From the NCBI RefSeq assembly GCF_002096845.1, contig NZ_NCVK01000058.1, positions 62,001 to 126,000 on the forward strand: DNA of 64,000 bases, in the 5' to 3' direction. Positions 38,147-46,860 of this stretch are shown piece after piece (within the stretch, counting starts at the first letter, position 1; the number at the start of each line of letters is the position of its first letter). This stretch comes from Streptococcus mitis (GTDB taxonomy: Bacteria; Bacillota; Bacilli; Lactobacillales; Streptococcaceae). The translations under genes were made by a program, and so were the position numbers. The notes under the pieces are model-generated. The model did no database searches. It was not told the origin of the DNA and worked only from the letters and a program-made list of their open reading frames with translations.

Positions 38147-39797
38147 TATAACCTCCATCTATAATCTTGTATGGAATAAGTAAAAGAATTTTAGCCCCAC
38201 CTTCCTCATTATTCTCAAATGCAATACTATAGTCATTAGGATAGAGAAGATTTAAACGTTCGATGGTGTTTGTGATCCCAATATGATGTCCATCTTCTGT
38301 TATTAGAGACTGTTTCTGATTTAGTTTTGATAAAATTTCTTCAGAGAAACCTGGACCATTATCCTCGATACAAATCTGAATATAATCTGAGTCCTCAGTT
38401 TGTACTTTTTTTATTGATAGTAAAATTGTAAATAAATCCTGAAATGAAAAACCGTGTTTGATTGTGTTTTCAATAAATGTTTGTAAAAGTAATGATGGGA
38501 CAAGAGTATTTTGTAGGTCATCATTGTAGTTTAGTGAAAAGTAGATGCTATTTCCATATCGAATTCGTTGTATTTCTAAATAATCTTTAATATGCTGAAC
38601 TTCATCTTTGAGTTCTGAAAAATCTTGATTAGCCATAAATAAATGACGGAGATAATTTGAAGTTAGGATAGTTAACTCTTCAATTTCCTTGTAGTTTTTT
38701 GTTTGAAGCATACTATGAATCATTGATAGCATATTTAAGTAGAAATGCGGACGAATTTGGTTCTTAAGATAATTAAGCTCAATCTTCTTAAGTTCTAGTT
38801 GTGAATGGTATTCCCGTATTTTTAATTCTTGCATATCAAATATTACTTTATTAAGTTTATCATTTGCCTTATCAATTTCTAGTATACCTTCAGATATAAA
38901 AAATTCAGAAGGGGGGATGGAGTCCCCGAGTTGAGAGAGTCGTTCAGTGAGTCTTGTTATTGGTTTAATCATCCACTGACGAATATACAGGATAATGATG
39001 ATTGATAAAATGGTGATAATGATAGGAACGGCTGATAAAAATACTTCTAAAAGTGTGATATTTCTAAAGACTTCGGCATAATCGACTAAAACATAAATAT
39101 CGAAAGGTAAATGCGTTTTTTCATTTTGAGCATGAATCAGGTAGTTTTCGGAGGGGATATTGTTAGGCTCTTTTAGAGAAAGTTTACCATTATTTCCAAT
39201 ATTAAGTTTTCTTAGAGGTTTTAGGATATCTTCTGAAGATATGACAGCATAAATGATTTTTCCTTCGTAATGAACAGATTTAACTAAGTATTCGCTGTTT
39301 TTAGTAGTTACATTTTTCCATTTACGCTCACTTATATCACTACGCAATGATTTTAGATTTGATTTTAACAGTAGATAATCTTCATATGGAATATAAAGAT
39401 TGGAGACATTTATAAAATGATCAGTACTATCGGTTTCTAATAAGAATGTCATATGAGTTTCATTTTGATATTCAAACTCTGTAAAGCTAGTTTGAACTTT
39501 TTTGAGATCTTCTTGATAGTCAAGAAACGTTTGTACATGATTTAATTTCTCTAAAGATTCATTATGCGTTATTGTTGAGTACATAAAGCGTTCTACAGAA
39601 TGCAATTTCTCATTAACAGAGTCAGCATAAATTTCAATTGAACTACGTAGGTGTACTATATTTTGGTTTTTAATAAAATTTCTGGTTATGTTACTCATAG
39701 CAATATTGATTAAAATATTTATCAATAGTAGTACAAGTAGGAGTTTAAAGAAAAAATGAATGGAATGTTTTTTTGATAAGTCGTGATTTAATTTCAT
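38127..39797 (-). CDS. Sensor histidine kinase (YesM family)
   Basis: A 556-residue membrane kinase with transmembrane helices near residues 13-35 and about 255-275, an extracellular sensing domain of about 210 residues between them, and a HAMP-like linker. The His_kinase domain carries IRPHFYLNMLSMIH with the phosphorylated histidine. The HATPase domain has IENTIKHGF (N box) and EDNGPGFSEE (G1 box). It is expected to sense an extracellular carbohydrate, perhaps through the binding protein of the divergent ABC importer, and to phosphorylate the adjacent YesN-type regulator. It is first gene of its operon. Confidence 0.92.
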   Translation of the reverse strand: MKLNHDLSKKHSIHFFFKLLLVLLLINILINIAMSNITRNFIKNQNIVHLRSSIEIYADSVNEKLHSVERFMYSTITHNESLEKLNHVQTFLDYQEDLKKVQTSFTEFEYQNETHMTFLLETDSTDHFINVSNLYIPYEDYLLLKSNLKSLRSDISERKWKNVTTKNSEYLVKSVHYEGKIIYAVISSEDILKPLRKLNIGNNGKLSLKEPNNIPSENYLIHAQNEKTHLPFDIYVLVDYAEVFRNITLLEVFLSAVPIIITILSIIIILYIRQWMIKPITRLTERLSQLGDSIPPSEFFISEGILEIDKANDKLNKVIFDMQELKIREYHSQLELKKIELNYLKNQIRPHFYLNMLSMIHSMLQTKNYKEIEELTILTSNYLRHLFMANQDFSELKDEVQHIKDYLEIQRIRYGNSIYFSLNYNDDLQNTLVPSLLLQTFIENTIKHGFSFQDLFTILLSIKKVQTEDSDYIQICIEDNGPGFSEEILSKLNQKQSLITEDGHHIGITNTIERLNLLYPNDYSIAFENNEEGGAKILLLIPYKIIDGGYNEHLIS

Positions 39798-39999
39798 ATA
39801 CTATTCTCCTCTTAAAATTATAGCACTTTGAAAATATGATATCATGTAACAAAACAGATATGTTTTATCAAGATGTCGGAAAAGTAATAGTTTTTAAAAT
39901 TAAAAAACTGAAAAATTGATAAACCTAGTCCAAAAAGTTCTATTAAGGGAATTCTATATGGTGTAAAATAATCGTAGAAAATCAGATGGGAGGAAAAAC

Positions 40000-40917
40000 A
40001 TGAAAGTAGCATCTCAACTTCATAAAATAAAATTAAAGCATAGTATTCCGTTATATATATTACTTTTTCCTTCAATATTGCTATTAATTTTATTTTCCTA
40101 TATTCCCATGTTGGGACTAATTATTGCATTTAAAGACTATTCACCAGCCAATGGTATCTTTGCTAGTCAGTGGGTAGGATTTAAGTACTTTACTCAATTT
40201 TTCTCATCATTCCAATTCGGGACAACTATGTTCAATACATTAAAAATTTCACTTTATAGTATTGTAGTAGGATTCCCCTTACCTATTATACTAGCTATAA
40301 TCAGTAATCAGTTAAGAGTTGGGAAATTTAGAAAAATATTTCAAGTGACAACTTACTTACCTCATTTTATCTCTACAATGGTTATGTGTGGGATGATCAT
40401 CTTATTTTTATCTCCTACTAGTGGTTTGTTAGCGAATGTATTTAAGTCTGTTGGAATTACTATTCCAGATTTTTTATCAAAACCTAGTCATTTTGCGGTT
40501 GTTTATGTTTGGAGTGATGTATGGCAACATATTGGTTGGGATAGTATTATTTATCTGGCAGCGCTTTCTGCAATTGATCCTACATATTATGAGGCTGCAA
40601 CTATGGATGGTGCCTCTAGATTACAAAAAATTCGGCATATAGAATTACCATTACTTTTGCCTACTGCTATGATTTTACTAATATTAAGAGCAGGTAGTTT
40701 ATTAAGTGTAGGGTTTGAGAAAGTGTTACTATTACAGAATCCTCTTAATTTAGCAGGAAGTGAGATAATTTCGACCTATGTTTATAAAGTTGGTATGGTG
40801 AACTTTCAGTATAGTTATTCGACAGCTATAGGGTTATTTAACACCGTAGTCAATCTAATAATTTTGTTATCTGTTAACTGGTTCTCGAAAAGATATACTA
40901 GAACGGGTCTTTTTTAA
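40000..40917 (+). CDS. Sugar ABC transporter permease (LplB type)
   Basis: A 305-residue inner-membrane permease of the carbohydrate uptake class 1. About six hydrophobic segments are visible. The ATPase-contact EAA loop reads YEAATMDGASRLQKIRHIELP near residue 195. The N-terminal segment PLYILLFPSILLLILFSYIP followed by FKDYSPANGIF is typical of LplB relatives, which often import oligosaccharides. It is the first gene of the operon divergent from the two-component system. No ATPase gene is in the cluster, so a shared one such as MsmK is presumably used. Start ATG 40000 follows GATGGGAGGAAAA. Confidence 0.93.
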   Translation: MKVASQLHKIKLKHSIPLYILLFPSILLLILFSYIPMLGLIIAFKDYSPANGIFASQWVGFKYFTQFFSSFQFGTTMFNTLKISLYSIVVGFPLPIILAIISNQLRVGKFRKIFQVTTYLPHFISTMVMCGMIILFLSPTSGLLANVFKSVGITIPDFLSKPSHFAVVYVWSDVWQHIGWDSIIYLAALSAIDPTYYEAATMDGASRLQKIRHIELPLLLPTAMILLILRAGSLLSVGFEKVLLLQNPLNLAGSEIISTYVYKVGMVNFQYSYSTAIGLFNTVVNLIILLSVNWFSKRYTRTGLF

Positions 40918-40934
40918 AGGAAGGAGTGCTCAAG

Positions 40935-41831
40935 GTGAAATGGTTTCATAAATCAAGAAAAACAAACTCTGAATTATTATTTGATATAGTTACCTATGGT
41001 TTAGCAATTTTCCTCATCCTGTTAATTGTTTATCCGTTATGGTTTGTAGTGATTGCATCTTTTAGTAATCCTTCAGATGTTGCAAACGGGAAGGTATGGT
41101 TTATTCCAAGAGAATGGAAATTAGATGGATATTTACGTCTTATTCAACAACCTTTATTTTTGCGTAGCTATTTAAATACAATTTTATATACTGTTGTTGG
41201 TACCTTAGTTGCTTTAGTAGTCAATATTCCAGCTGGTTATGCTTTATCTAGAAAAGAATTAGTTGGTAGAAAGTGGATGAGTATTCTATACATAATCCCT
41301 ATGTTTGTATCAGGTGGCTTGATTCCTACCTACTTAACAGTAAAGAATGTAGGCTTGATTGATACATTTTGGGTAATGGTAATACCTTTTGCAGTTTCAT
41401 CATACAATATTATTGTTGCTAGAACTTTCTTTAATAATAGTATTCCAGACGGGATGTGGGAGGCTGCGCAAATTGATGGCTGTGGTACAATTCGTTATTT
41501 TATTAAAATAGTTGTTCCGTTATCAAAAGCTATTATAGCAGTTATTGGACTTTGGACTGCAGTTGGTATTTGGAATTCGTGGTTTAATGCTTTAATTTAT
41601 TTAACGAATGAAAATTTACAGCCATTGCAATTAATTTTACGACGTTTACTAATTAGTAATCAAATGTTACAATCGCAAGCAACAGGAGAAGTTGCATCAG
41701 ATCTTCGTATCAAAGCTGATATGATGAAATATGCAGCAATTGTTATTTCAACCGCTCCGATTATGTTGTTGTATCCCTTTGTTCAAAAATATTTTAATCA
41801 AGGCGTAATGATTGGAGCCTTGAAAGAATAG
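40935..41831 (+). CDS. Sugar ABC transporter permease (YtcP type)
   Basis: A 298-residue second permease subunit. The EAA loop is WEAAQIDGCGTIRYFIKIVVP near residue 180, and the start carries the usual YPLWFVVIASFSNPSDVANG segment. The start is taken as GTG at 40935, eight bases after AAGGAG. A GTG at 40926 falls inside that ribosome site and is rejected. It lies 17 bases after the first permease, with which it would form the membrane channel. Confidence 0.93.
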   Translation: MKWFHKSRKTNSELLFDIVTYGLAIFLILLIVYPLWFVVIASFSNPSDVANGKVWFIPREWKLDGYLRLIQQPLFLRSYLNTILYTVVGTLVALVVNIPAGYALSRKELVGRKWMSILYIIPMFVSGGLIPTYLTVKNVGLIDTFWVMVIPFAVSSYNIIVARTFFNNSIPDGMWEAAQIDGCGTIRYFIKIVVPLSKAIIAVIGLWTAVGIWNSWFNALIYLTNENLQPLQLILRRLLISNQMLQSQATGEVASDLRIKADMMKYAAIVISTAPIMLLYPFVQKYFNQGVMIGALKE

Positions 41832-41840
41832 GAGAAAAAC

Positions 41841-43406
41841 ATGAAAAATAAATCATTTACATATTTGTTCTTAGGAACAGTTACACTTGCTGGCTTAACA
41901 GCCTGTGCAAATTCCAATAATGCGAATAAGGACGATAAGTCTGGAGAAGATTCTTATAAAATCACAACTGTTCGTTGGTCTGACTGGGGGGAAGATTATC
42001 ATAAAGGTTTTCTAACAGATTCGGCCAAAGAAGCAGGTATCGATGTTAAATGGGATACACTTGTAGCTGCAGATTGGGCAGATAAGAAATCTGTGTTGGT
42101 TGCTAGTGGAGATTTACCAGATGCATTTTTAGGTTCAAATGCTTTTACAGATTCAGAAATTGCTCAGAACCAATCTTTATTTATTCCATTGGAAGATTTA
42201 ATCAAGGAAAACATGCCTAATTTAACTAAGGCTATGGAGAAAGAACCTAAGATTAAAGCTATGATTACTGCACCAGATGGTCATATCTACAGCCTGCCTA
42301 AAAAATTGCCGATGCGTCCTACAGTAGCTAATCAGCTATTTATTAATAAAAAGTGGCTGGATAATTTAGGATTAAAGGTTCCAGAAACTTATGATGATTT
42401 AGTAAAAGTACTACAAGAATTTAAGGATAAAGATGCGAACGGAAATGGAGATGCTTCTGATGAAATTCCATTCGGAGCAGGAAACTTTGATCCAACATTC
42501 TCATATATTCTTCCGTTCAATAATCGTTTAGGGGCAGATAATACATATGAAATGTCTGTAAAAGATGGAAAATCAGTCTACCTTCGTACAGAAGAAAGTT
42601 ATAAACAAGGGATTGCAGCAATGCACGAATCTTATAAAAAAGGTTTGATTGATCCGGAAATCTTTACAGAAGATACCTCTATGAGTGTAGCAAAACGTAT
42701 GGATAAGGGAGTATCTAGAGTAGGTGTTTCTAGTGGTTGGACAGCAGATGCAACGTTTGGCTTACATTCAAGTGAGTATATTGCTCTACCTGCTTTAAAA
42801 GGTATGGATGGTAAACAATATGTCTTTTCTGATCCAGATCATTACAACTATGGTCGAAATGAAATTTTGATTACAAATAAGAGCAAAAACCCTGCTAAAT
42901 TATTGAAATGGTTGGATAAATTATATACAGATGAAGCAAGTATTCAGAATTTCTATGGATCATTTGGAATAGCTACTGAAAAGAATGGTGATAAGTTTAA
43001 AGTGTTACCTCCTAAAGATGGTAAATCAGCTGATGAATGGGCATGGATTAATTCACTTCGAGATTTTGGTCCTAAATACGTAAGCGATGATATCAATAGT
43101 CGCGTAGAAATCGATCAAACACAAGGTGATGGATTGAAATTGAAGATGGACCAAGATTTGAAACAATTTGCGTTGCCAGCTTACCCTAATGTGATTTATT
43201 CACAAGAAGAACTTAACAAATTATCATCAATCTATGTGAGTATTGAATCCTATGTCAAACAACAAGCATCTAAATGGGTAGTTGAAGGTGGCATAGAAAA
43301 AGAATGGGACTCATACAAAGAAACTCTTAAGAATATGGGATTGGACGAATTTATGAAGATTCAACAGGAAGCATATAATCGTTACCAAAAAGAAGTAAAA
43401 GAGTAA
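41841..43406 (+). CDS. Sugar ABC transporter substrate-binding lipoprotein
   Basis: A 521-residue extracellular binding protein. A lipoprotein signal peptide ends in the lipobox L-T-A-C with Cys-22 as the lipid anchor, followed by an Asn/Asp/Lys-rich linker. The body has the type-1 extracellular solute-binding fold (TVRWSDWGEDYHKG, INKKWLDNLGLKVPETYDDL), and its length fits the large oligosaccharide-binding branch. It completes the importer with the two permeases, ten bases downstream. A strong terminator follows, so it is the end of this transcript. The ligand is unknown; a glycan fragment cleaved by the GH31 enzyme is likely. Confidence 0.93.
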   Translation: MKNKSFTYLFLGTVTLAGLTACANSNNANKDDKSGEDSYKITTVRWSDWGEDYHKGFLTDSAKEAGIDVKWDTLVAADWADKKSVLVASGDLPDAFLGSNAFTDSEIAQNQSLFIPLEDLIKENMPNLTKAMEKEPKIKAMITAPDGHIYSLPKKLPMRPTVANQLFINKKWLDNLGLKVPETYDDLVKVLQEFKDKDANGNGDASDEIPFGAGNFDPTFSYILPFNNRLGADNTYEMSVKDGKSVYLRTEESYKQGIAAMHESYKKGLIDPEIFTEDTSMSVAKRMDKGVSRVGVSSGWTADATFGLHSSEYIALPALKGMDGKQYVFSDPDHYNYGRNEILITNKSKNPAKLLKWLDKLYTDEASIQNFYGSFGIATEKNGDKFKVLPPKDGKSADEWAWINSLRDFGPKYVSDDINSRVEIDQTQGDGLKLKMDQDLKQFALPAYPNVIYSQEELNKLSSIYVSIESYVKQQASKWVVEGGIEKEWDSYKETLKNMGLDEFMKIQQEAYNRYQKEVKE

Positions 43407-43454
43407 TACTTTATATGAACTCTTGGTTGTATAAACAAGGGACTAGCTAATTAC

Positions 43455-43497
43455 AGGAAGCGAGACTGATAACATCAAATTATCTCGCTTCCTTTAT
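43455..43497 (+). terminator. Terminator after the binding-protein gene
   Basis: AGGAAGCGAGA (43455-43465) and TCTCGCTTCCT (43483-43493) form an 11-base perfect stem with a 17-base loop, followed by TTATTCTAATTTTT. It may be partly read through to the DUF624 and GH31 genes. Confidence 0.8.
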
Positions 43498-43610
43498 TCT
43501 AATTTTTAAAGAAATTTGGAAATGTTTTTTAAATAATTTAGGTAATATTTTTGTGCAACTGACATTCTAAAATATAGAGTTAAGACGATTGATTTTATGG
43601 AGAATATATT

Positions 43611-44255
43611 ATGCAAAAATTATTTTCATTAGATGGAAAAGTGGTTAGAATTTTAACTTTTTTGACAGATTTAATTATTTTAAATACTCTATTTATTGTT
43701 AGTTGTATTCCAATAGTTACAATTGGGGCATCACTAACTTCTCTTACGACAATGTGGTATCGTATTTTAAAAGGTAAAGATACCGATATTGCTTATCATT
43801 ATTTTCGGATCTTTAGACAAAATTTTAAACAGTCAACTTTTATTTGGTTGTTTATCCTCCTAATAGAATTACTTTTATATGTGAACTATTGTCTTTGGGG
43901 CTATTCAAGTTTACTTTCAGAGTATAGTTTATTGTTAGTGTTGCCCTTTTTATTTGTTATAATACTTTTGATGAGTGTTATTTTTCCCTATATTGGTCTA
44001 TTTAAAGATAATCTAAAAAATAGTATTGTAAATAGCGTATTAATTTGTATGTTAAATCCAATACAAGCGATCATGTTGGTTTTATTTAATATTTCTGTAC
44101 TATATATGAGTTTTAGTAGTCCAGAACGCGTTTTAACAGCTATTTACGTATTTACATTTGGGGGATTTGCTTTTTGTGGATTGATGAATGTAACGATAAC
44201 AAATAAAATGTTTGATGAGGTAAAGAAATTTACTAAAAGGAGGGAAACAAATTGA
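43611..44255 (+). CDS. DUF624 (YesL-like) membrane protein
   Basis: A 214-residue integral membrane protein with about five hydrophobic segments. The N-terminal part, LTDLIILNTLFIVSCIPIVTIGASLTSL, is the family signature of DUF624. Members nearly always sit beside LplB/YtcP-type importers and YesMN regulators, as here, but their role is not known to me. The ATG at 43611 follows TATGGAGAATATATT. Its stop overlaps the TTG start of the GH31 gene by three bases, so the two are coupled. A 200-base gap with a terminator separates it from the importer. Confidence 0.88.
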   Translation: MQKLFSLDGKVVRILTFLTDLIILNTLFIVSCIPIVTIGASLTSLTTMWYRILKGKDTDIAYHYFRIFRQNFKQSTFIWLFILLIELLLYVNYCLWGYSSLLSEYSLLLVLPFLFVIILLMSVIFPYIGLFKDNLKNSIVNSVLICMLNPIQAIMLVLFNISVLYMSFSSPERVLTAIYVFTFGGFAFCGLMNVTITNKMFDEVKKFTKRRETN

Positions 44256-46465
44256 AAATTTTTAAGGGAGAGTTTTATCGAATCTCTGTATTAACAGACA
44301 AGCTAGTAAGGTTAGAATACTCTCAAACTGGAAGTTTTGAGGATAGAACGACACAACTTATCTATAATAGAGATTTTGGCCAAGTTTCGTTAGATTATAT
44401 CGAGACATCAAACGTACTAGATATTATGACGGACTATTTTCATTTGCACTTTAATAAAGGAGAATTTAACGCCGAAAATTTATTTATAGAATTAAAAGGA
44501 AATTTTGCTGTATATGGTAGTCGCTGGTATTTTGGTGAATCTATTGAAACGTTAAAAGGAACAGCTCGGACTCTGGATGAGGCAGATGGAGCAATCTCGT
44601 TAGAAGATGGAATTATTAGCCGAAATGGTATAGCCTTATTGGATGATTCTAAAGGATTTATTTGGGATGAACAGTCTGGTTATATTGAGAGAGAAAATCA
44701 AATTGACCTGTATTTCTTTGCCTATGGGCATGATTATAGAGGAGCAATCAGAGACTTTTACCATTTGACTGGTTCAACACCCTTGTTGCCAAGATATGCT
44801 TTAGGCAATTGGTGGAGTAGATATTGGCCTTATACGTCGGATGAATACTTGGATTTAATAGACAGATTTGAAACAGAGAAAATTCCATTATCTATCGGTG
44901 TGTTAGATATGGATTGGCATATAACTGACATTCCAGCTCGTTTTGGAAGTGGCTGGACAGGATATAGTTGGAATAAAAACTTAATACCTAATCCAGAACA
45001 GTTATTGCAACAACTTCATGATAGAAAGTTAAAACTCTCTTTAAATGTCCATCCTGCTGATGGTATACGGGCTTATGAAGAAGCTTATTCTCGAGTCGCC
45101 AAACGATTAGGGTTAAATGTAGAATTAGAAGAACCTGCTATTTTTGATTTTTTTAATCCCTCTTTTAGGGAAGCCTACTTTAAAGATGTTCATTATGAGC
45201 TAGAAAAGCAGGGAGTAGATTTTTGGTGGATTGACTGGCAACAGGGGACACAAGGCATGTTGGATCCACTATGGCTTTTAAACCATTATCACTATCAGGA
45301 TAGTTGTAAAAATGCAGAAGGTGGTTTGATTTTATCAAGATATGCAGGACCGGGCAGTCACCGATACCCTGTTGGTTTTTCAGGAGATACCATTATTAGT
45401 TGGAATTCCTTAAGATTTCAACCTTATTTTACAGCGACAGCATCTAATATCGGTTATAGTTGGTGGAGTCATGATATCGGTGGGCACATGCTGGGGGATT
45501 ATGACGAAGAGCTACAAACCAGATGGCTACAGTTTGGCGTTTTTAGTCCGATCACTCGATTACATAGTTCTAGAAGTCCTTTTAATAGTAAAGAACCTTG
45601 GTTTTTTTCAGAAACAACATCTAAGATTATGAAGAAATACCTTCGTTTGAGACATCAGATGATTCCCTATCTATACACTATGAATGTACAGACACACGAG
45701 GAAGGTGCCCCATTAATCAGCCCAATGTATTATTTCTACCCAGAGAATGATGAGAGTTATAATGTTCCAAATCAATACTTTTTTGGAACAGAACTGATGG
45801 TGGCTCCCATTGTAGAAAAGATGGATTTGGCATTCCAATCTGCAAAAGTGGATGTATGGTTCCCTGAAGGTGAATGGTATGACTTCTTTTCAGAGAAAAA
45901 ATATACAGGTGGTGTGAAGTTAAGTGTTTATAGAGACATTTCGACTATACCTGTGTTTGCAAAAAGTGGTGCAATCATTCCTTTGGTTGGTTCCGAGATA
46001 GATATGGGTGTTGATTTACCTGAAGTTGTAGATTGGTATGTATTCCCAGGCAAACAACATTCTTTTGAAATGATTGAAGATCAAAATGGTCAAAGATATA
46101 AAACAAGATTATCAATCGATTGGGAAATGGGAATAGTAGAGTTAGCATTACAAGGAGATTCTAGTATCGTTCCAAGCAATAGAAAACATAGAATTCATTT
46201 TAAAGGAACGAATGTGTCTATGATTGAATTGCCAAATAAGAATACTACAGCTAGATTTGAATGGAAAGATCATAAAAGGACATCCCTAAATGACGAAGTT
46301 TTCAGACTACTAAAGACGGCTTCTCTTCCATATGAATTAAAAGATAGATTGTTAAATCAATTCATCAATGCCAAAAATTCTCATGAGTTAATGAATATCT
46401 TGCATCATCAGGATAAGGAATTGAGAGGGCGTTTGTTGGAAATGATATTTACTAGCGAAAACTAA
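44252..46465 (+). CDS. Glycoside hydrolase family 31 alpha-glycosidase
   Basis: A 737-residue enzyme without signal peptide, so acting in the cytoplasm on imported sugar. An N-terminal beta domain leads into the (beta/alpha)8 barrel near residue 175 (PLLPRYALGNWWSRYWPY). The nucleophile is Asp-328 in WWIDWQQG, and the likely acid/base is Asp-379 in GFSGDTIISW. HDIGGHM and beta domains follow, and about 90 C-terminal residues look helical. The I-D-W-Q motif replaces the W-x-D-M-N-E form of classic alpha-glucosidases, placing it in a different GH31 subfamily. Start is TTG at 44252 after AAAGGAGGG, overlapping the DUF624 stop. Substrate is probably an alpha-linked oligosaccharide. Confidence 0.9.
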   Translation: MKIFKGEFYRISVLTDKLVRLEYSQTGSFEDRTTQLIYNRDFGQVSLDYIETSNVLDIMTDYFHLHFNKGEFNAENLFIELKGNFAVYGSRWYFGESIETLKGTARTLDEADGAISLEDGIISRNGIALLDDSKGFIWDEQSGYIERENQIDLYFFAYGHDYRGAIRDFYHLTGSTPLLPRYALGNWWSRYWPYTSDEYLDLIDRFETEKIPLSIGVLDMDWHITDIPARFGSGWTGYSWNKNLIPNPEQLLQQLHDRKLKLSLNVHPADGIRAYEEAYSRVAKRLGLNVELEEPAIFDFFNPSFREAYFKDVHYELEKQGVDFWWIDWQQGTQGMLDPLWLLNHYHYQDSCKNAEGGLILSRYAGPGSHRYPVGFSGDTIISWNSLRFQPYFTATASNIGYSWWSHDIGGHMLGDYDEELQTRWLQFGVFSPITRLHSSRSPFNSKEPWFFSETTSKIMKKYLRLRHQMIPYLYTMNVQTHEEGAPLISPMYYFYPENDESYNVPNQYFFGTELMVAPIVEKMDLAFQSAKVDVWFPEGEWYDFFSEKKYTGGVKLSVYRDISTIPVFAKSGAIIPLVGSEIDMGVDLPEVVDWYVFPGKQHSFEMIEDQNGQRYKTRLSIDWEMGIVELALQGDSSIVPSNRKHRIHFKGTNVSMIELPNKNTTARFEWKDHKRTSLNDEVFRLLKTASLPYELKDRLLNQFINAKNSHELMNILHHQDKELRGRLLEMIFTSEN

Positions 46466-46535
46466 TTGAGACATTTCGTACACAATTTCTATTCTTTGAT
46501 TGCTAATTATTATTTTTTAATGTGTAACAGTTTTA

Positions 46536-46596
46536 CATCTCTATGCTTATTGGCTTGTATTTTAGTAATTACAAGTTTGGCATAGGGATGTTTTTT
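46536..46596 (+). terminator. Long hairpin terminator of the sugar cluster
   Basis: CATCTCTATGC and GCATAGGGATG (one G-U pair) flank a second nested stem CTTGTA/TACAAG, followed by TTTTTT (46591-46596). The following 46597-46860 holds only short frames and the dtpT upstream region, with no gene I can support. Confidence 0.75.
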
Positions 46597-46860
46597 GTTT
46601 ACTGAAGAGGAGAGGATAAGTATGTTTCGAGGTTTAAAACATTTTTCAACTAAATAAGAGCAAATTTTTAAAGGTGATTTTTCAAAGTAACTTTCGCTTG
46701 CCTGACCGAAGTGGAAGTTAGTCTGAAATGGAGTTTTATGATGGAATTAAGTATGAGACGTGTGATTTTTTCAGAAATTTTCTAAAACAAACAGGATTTG
46801 TTTGACATTTATTTGAAAATTCTGTAAAATGAATTATTATATCGTTAAAGGAGAATATAT

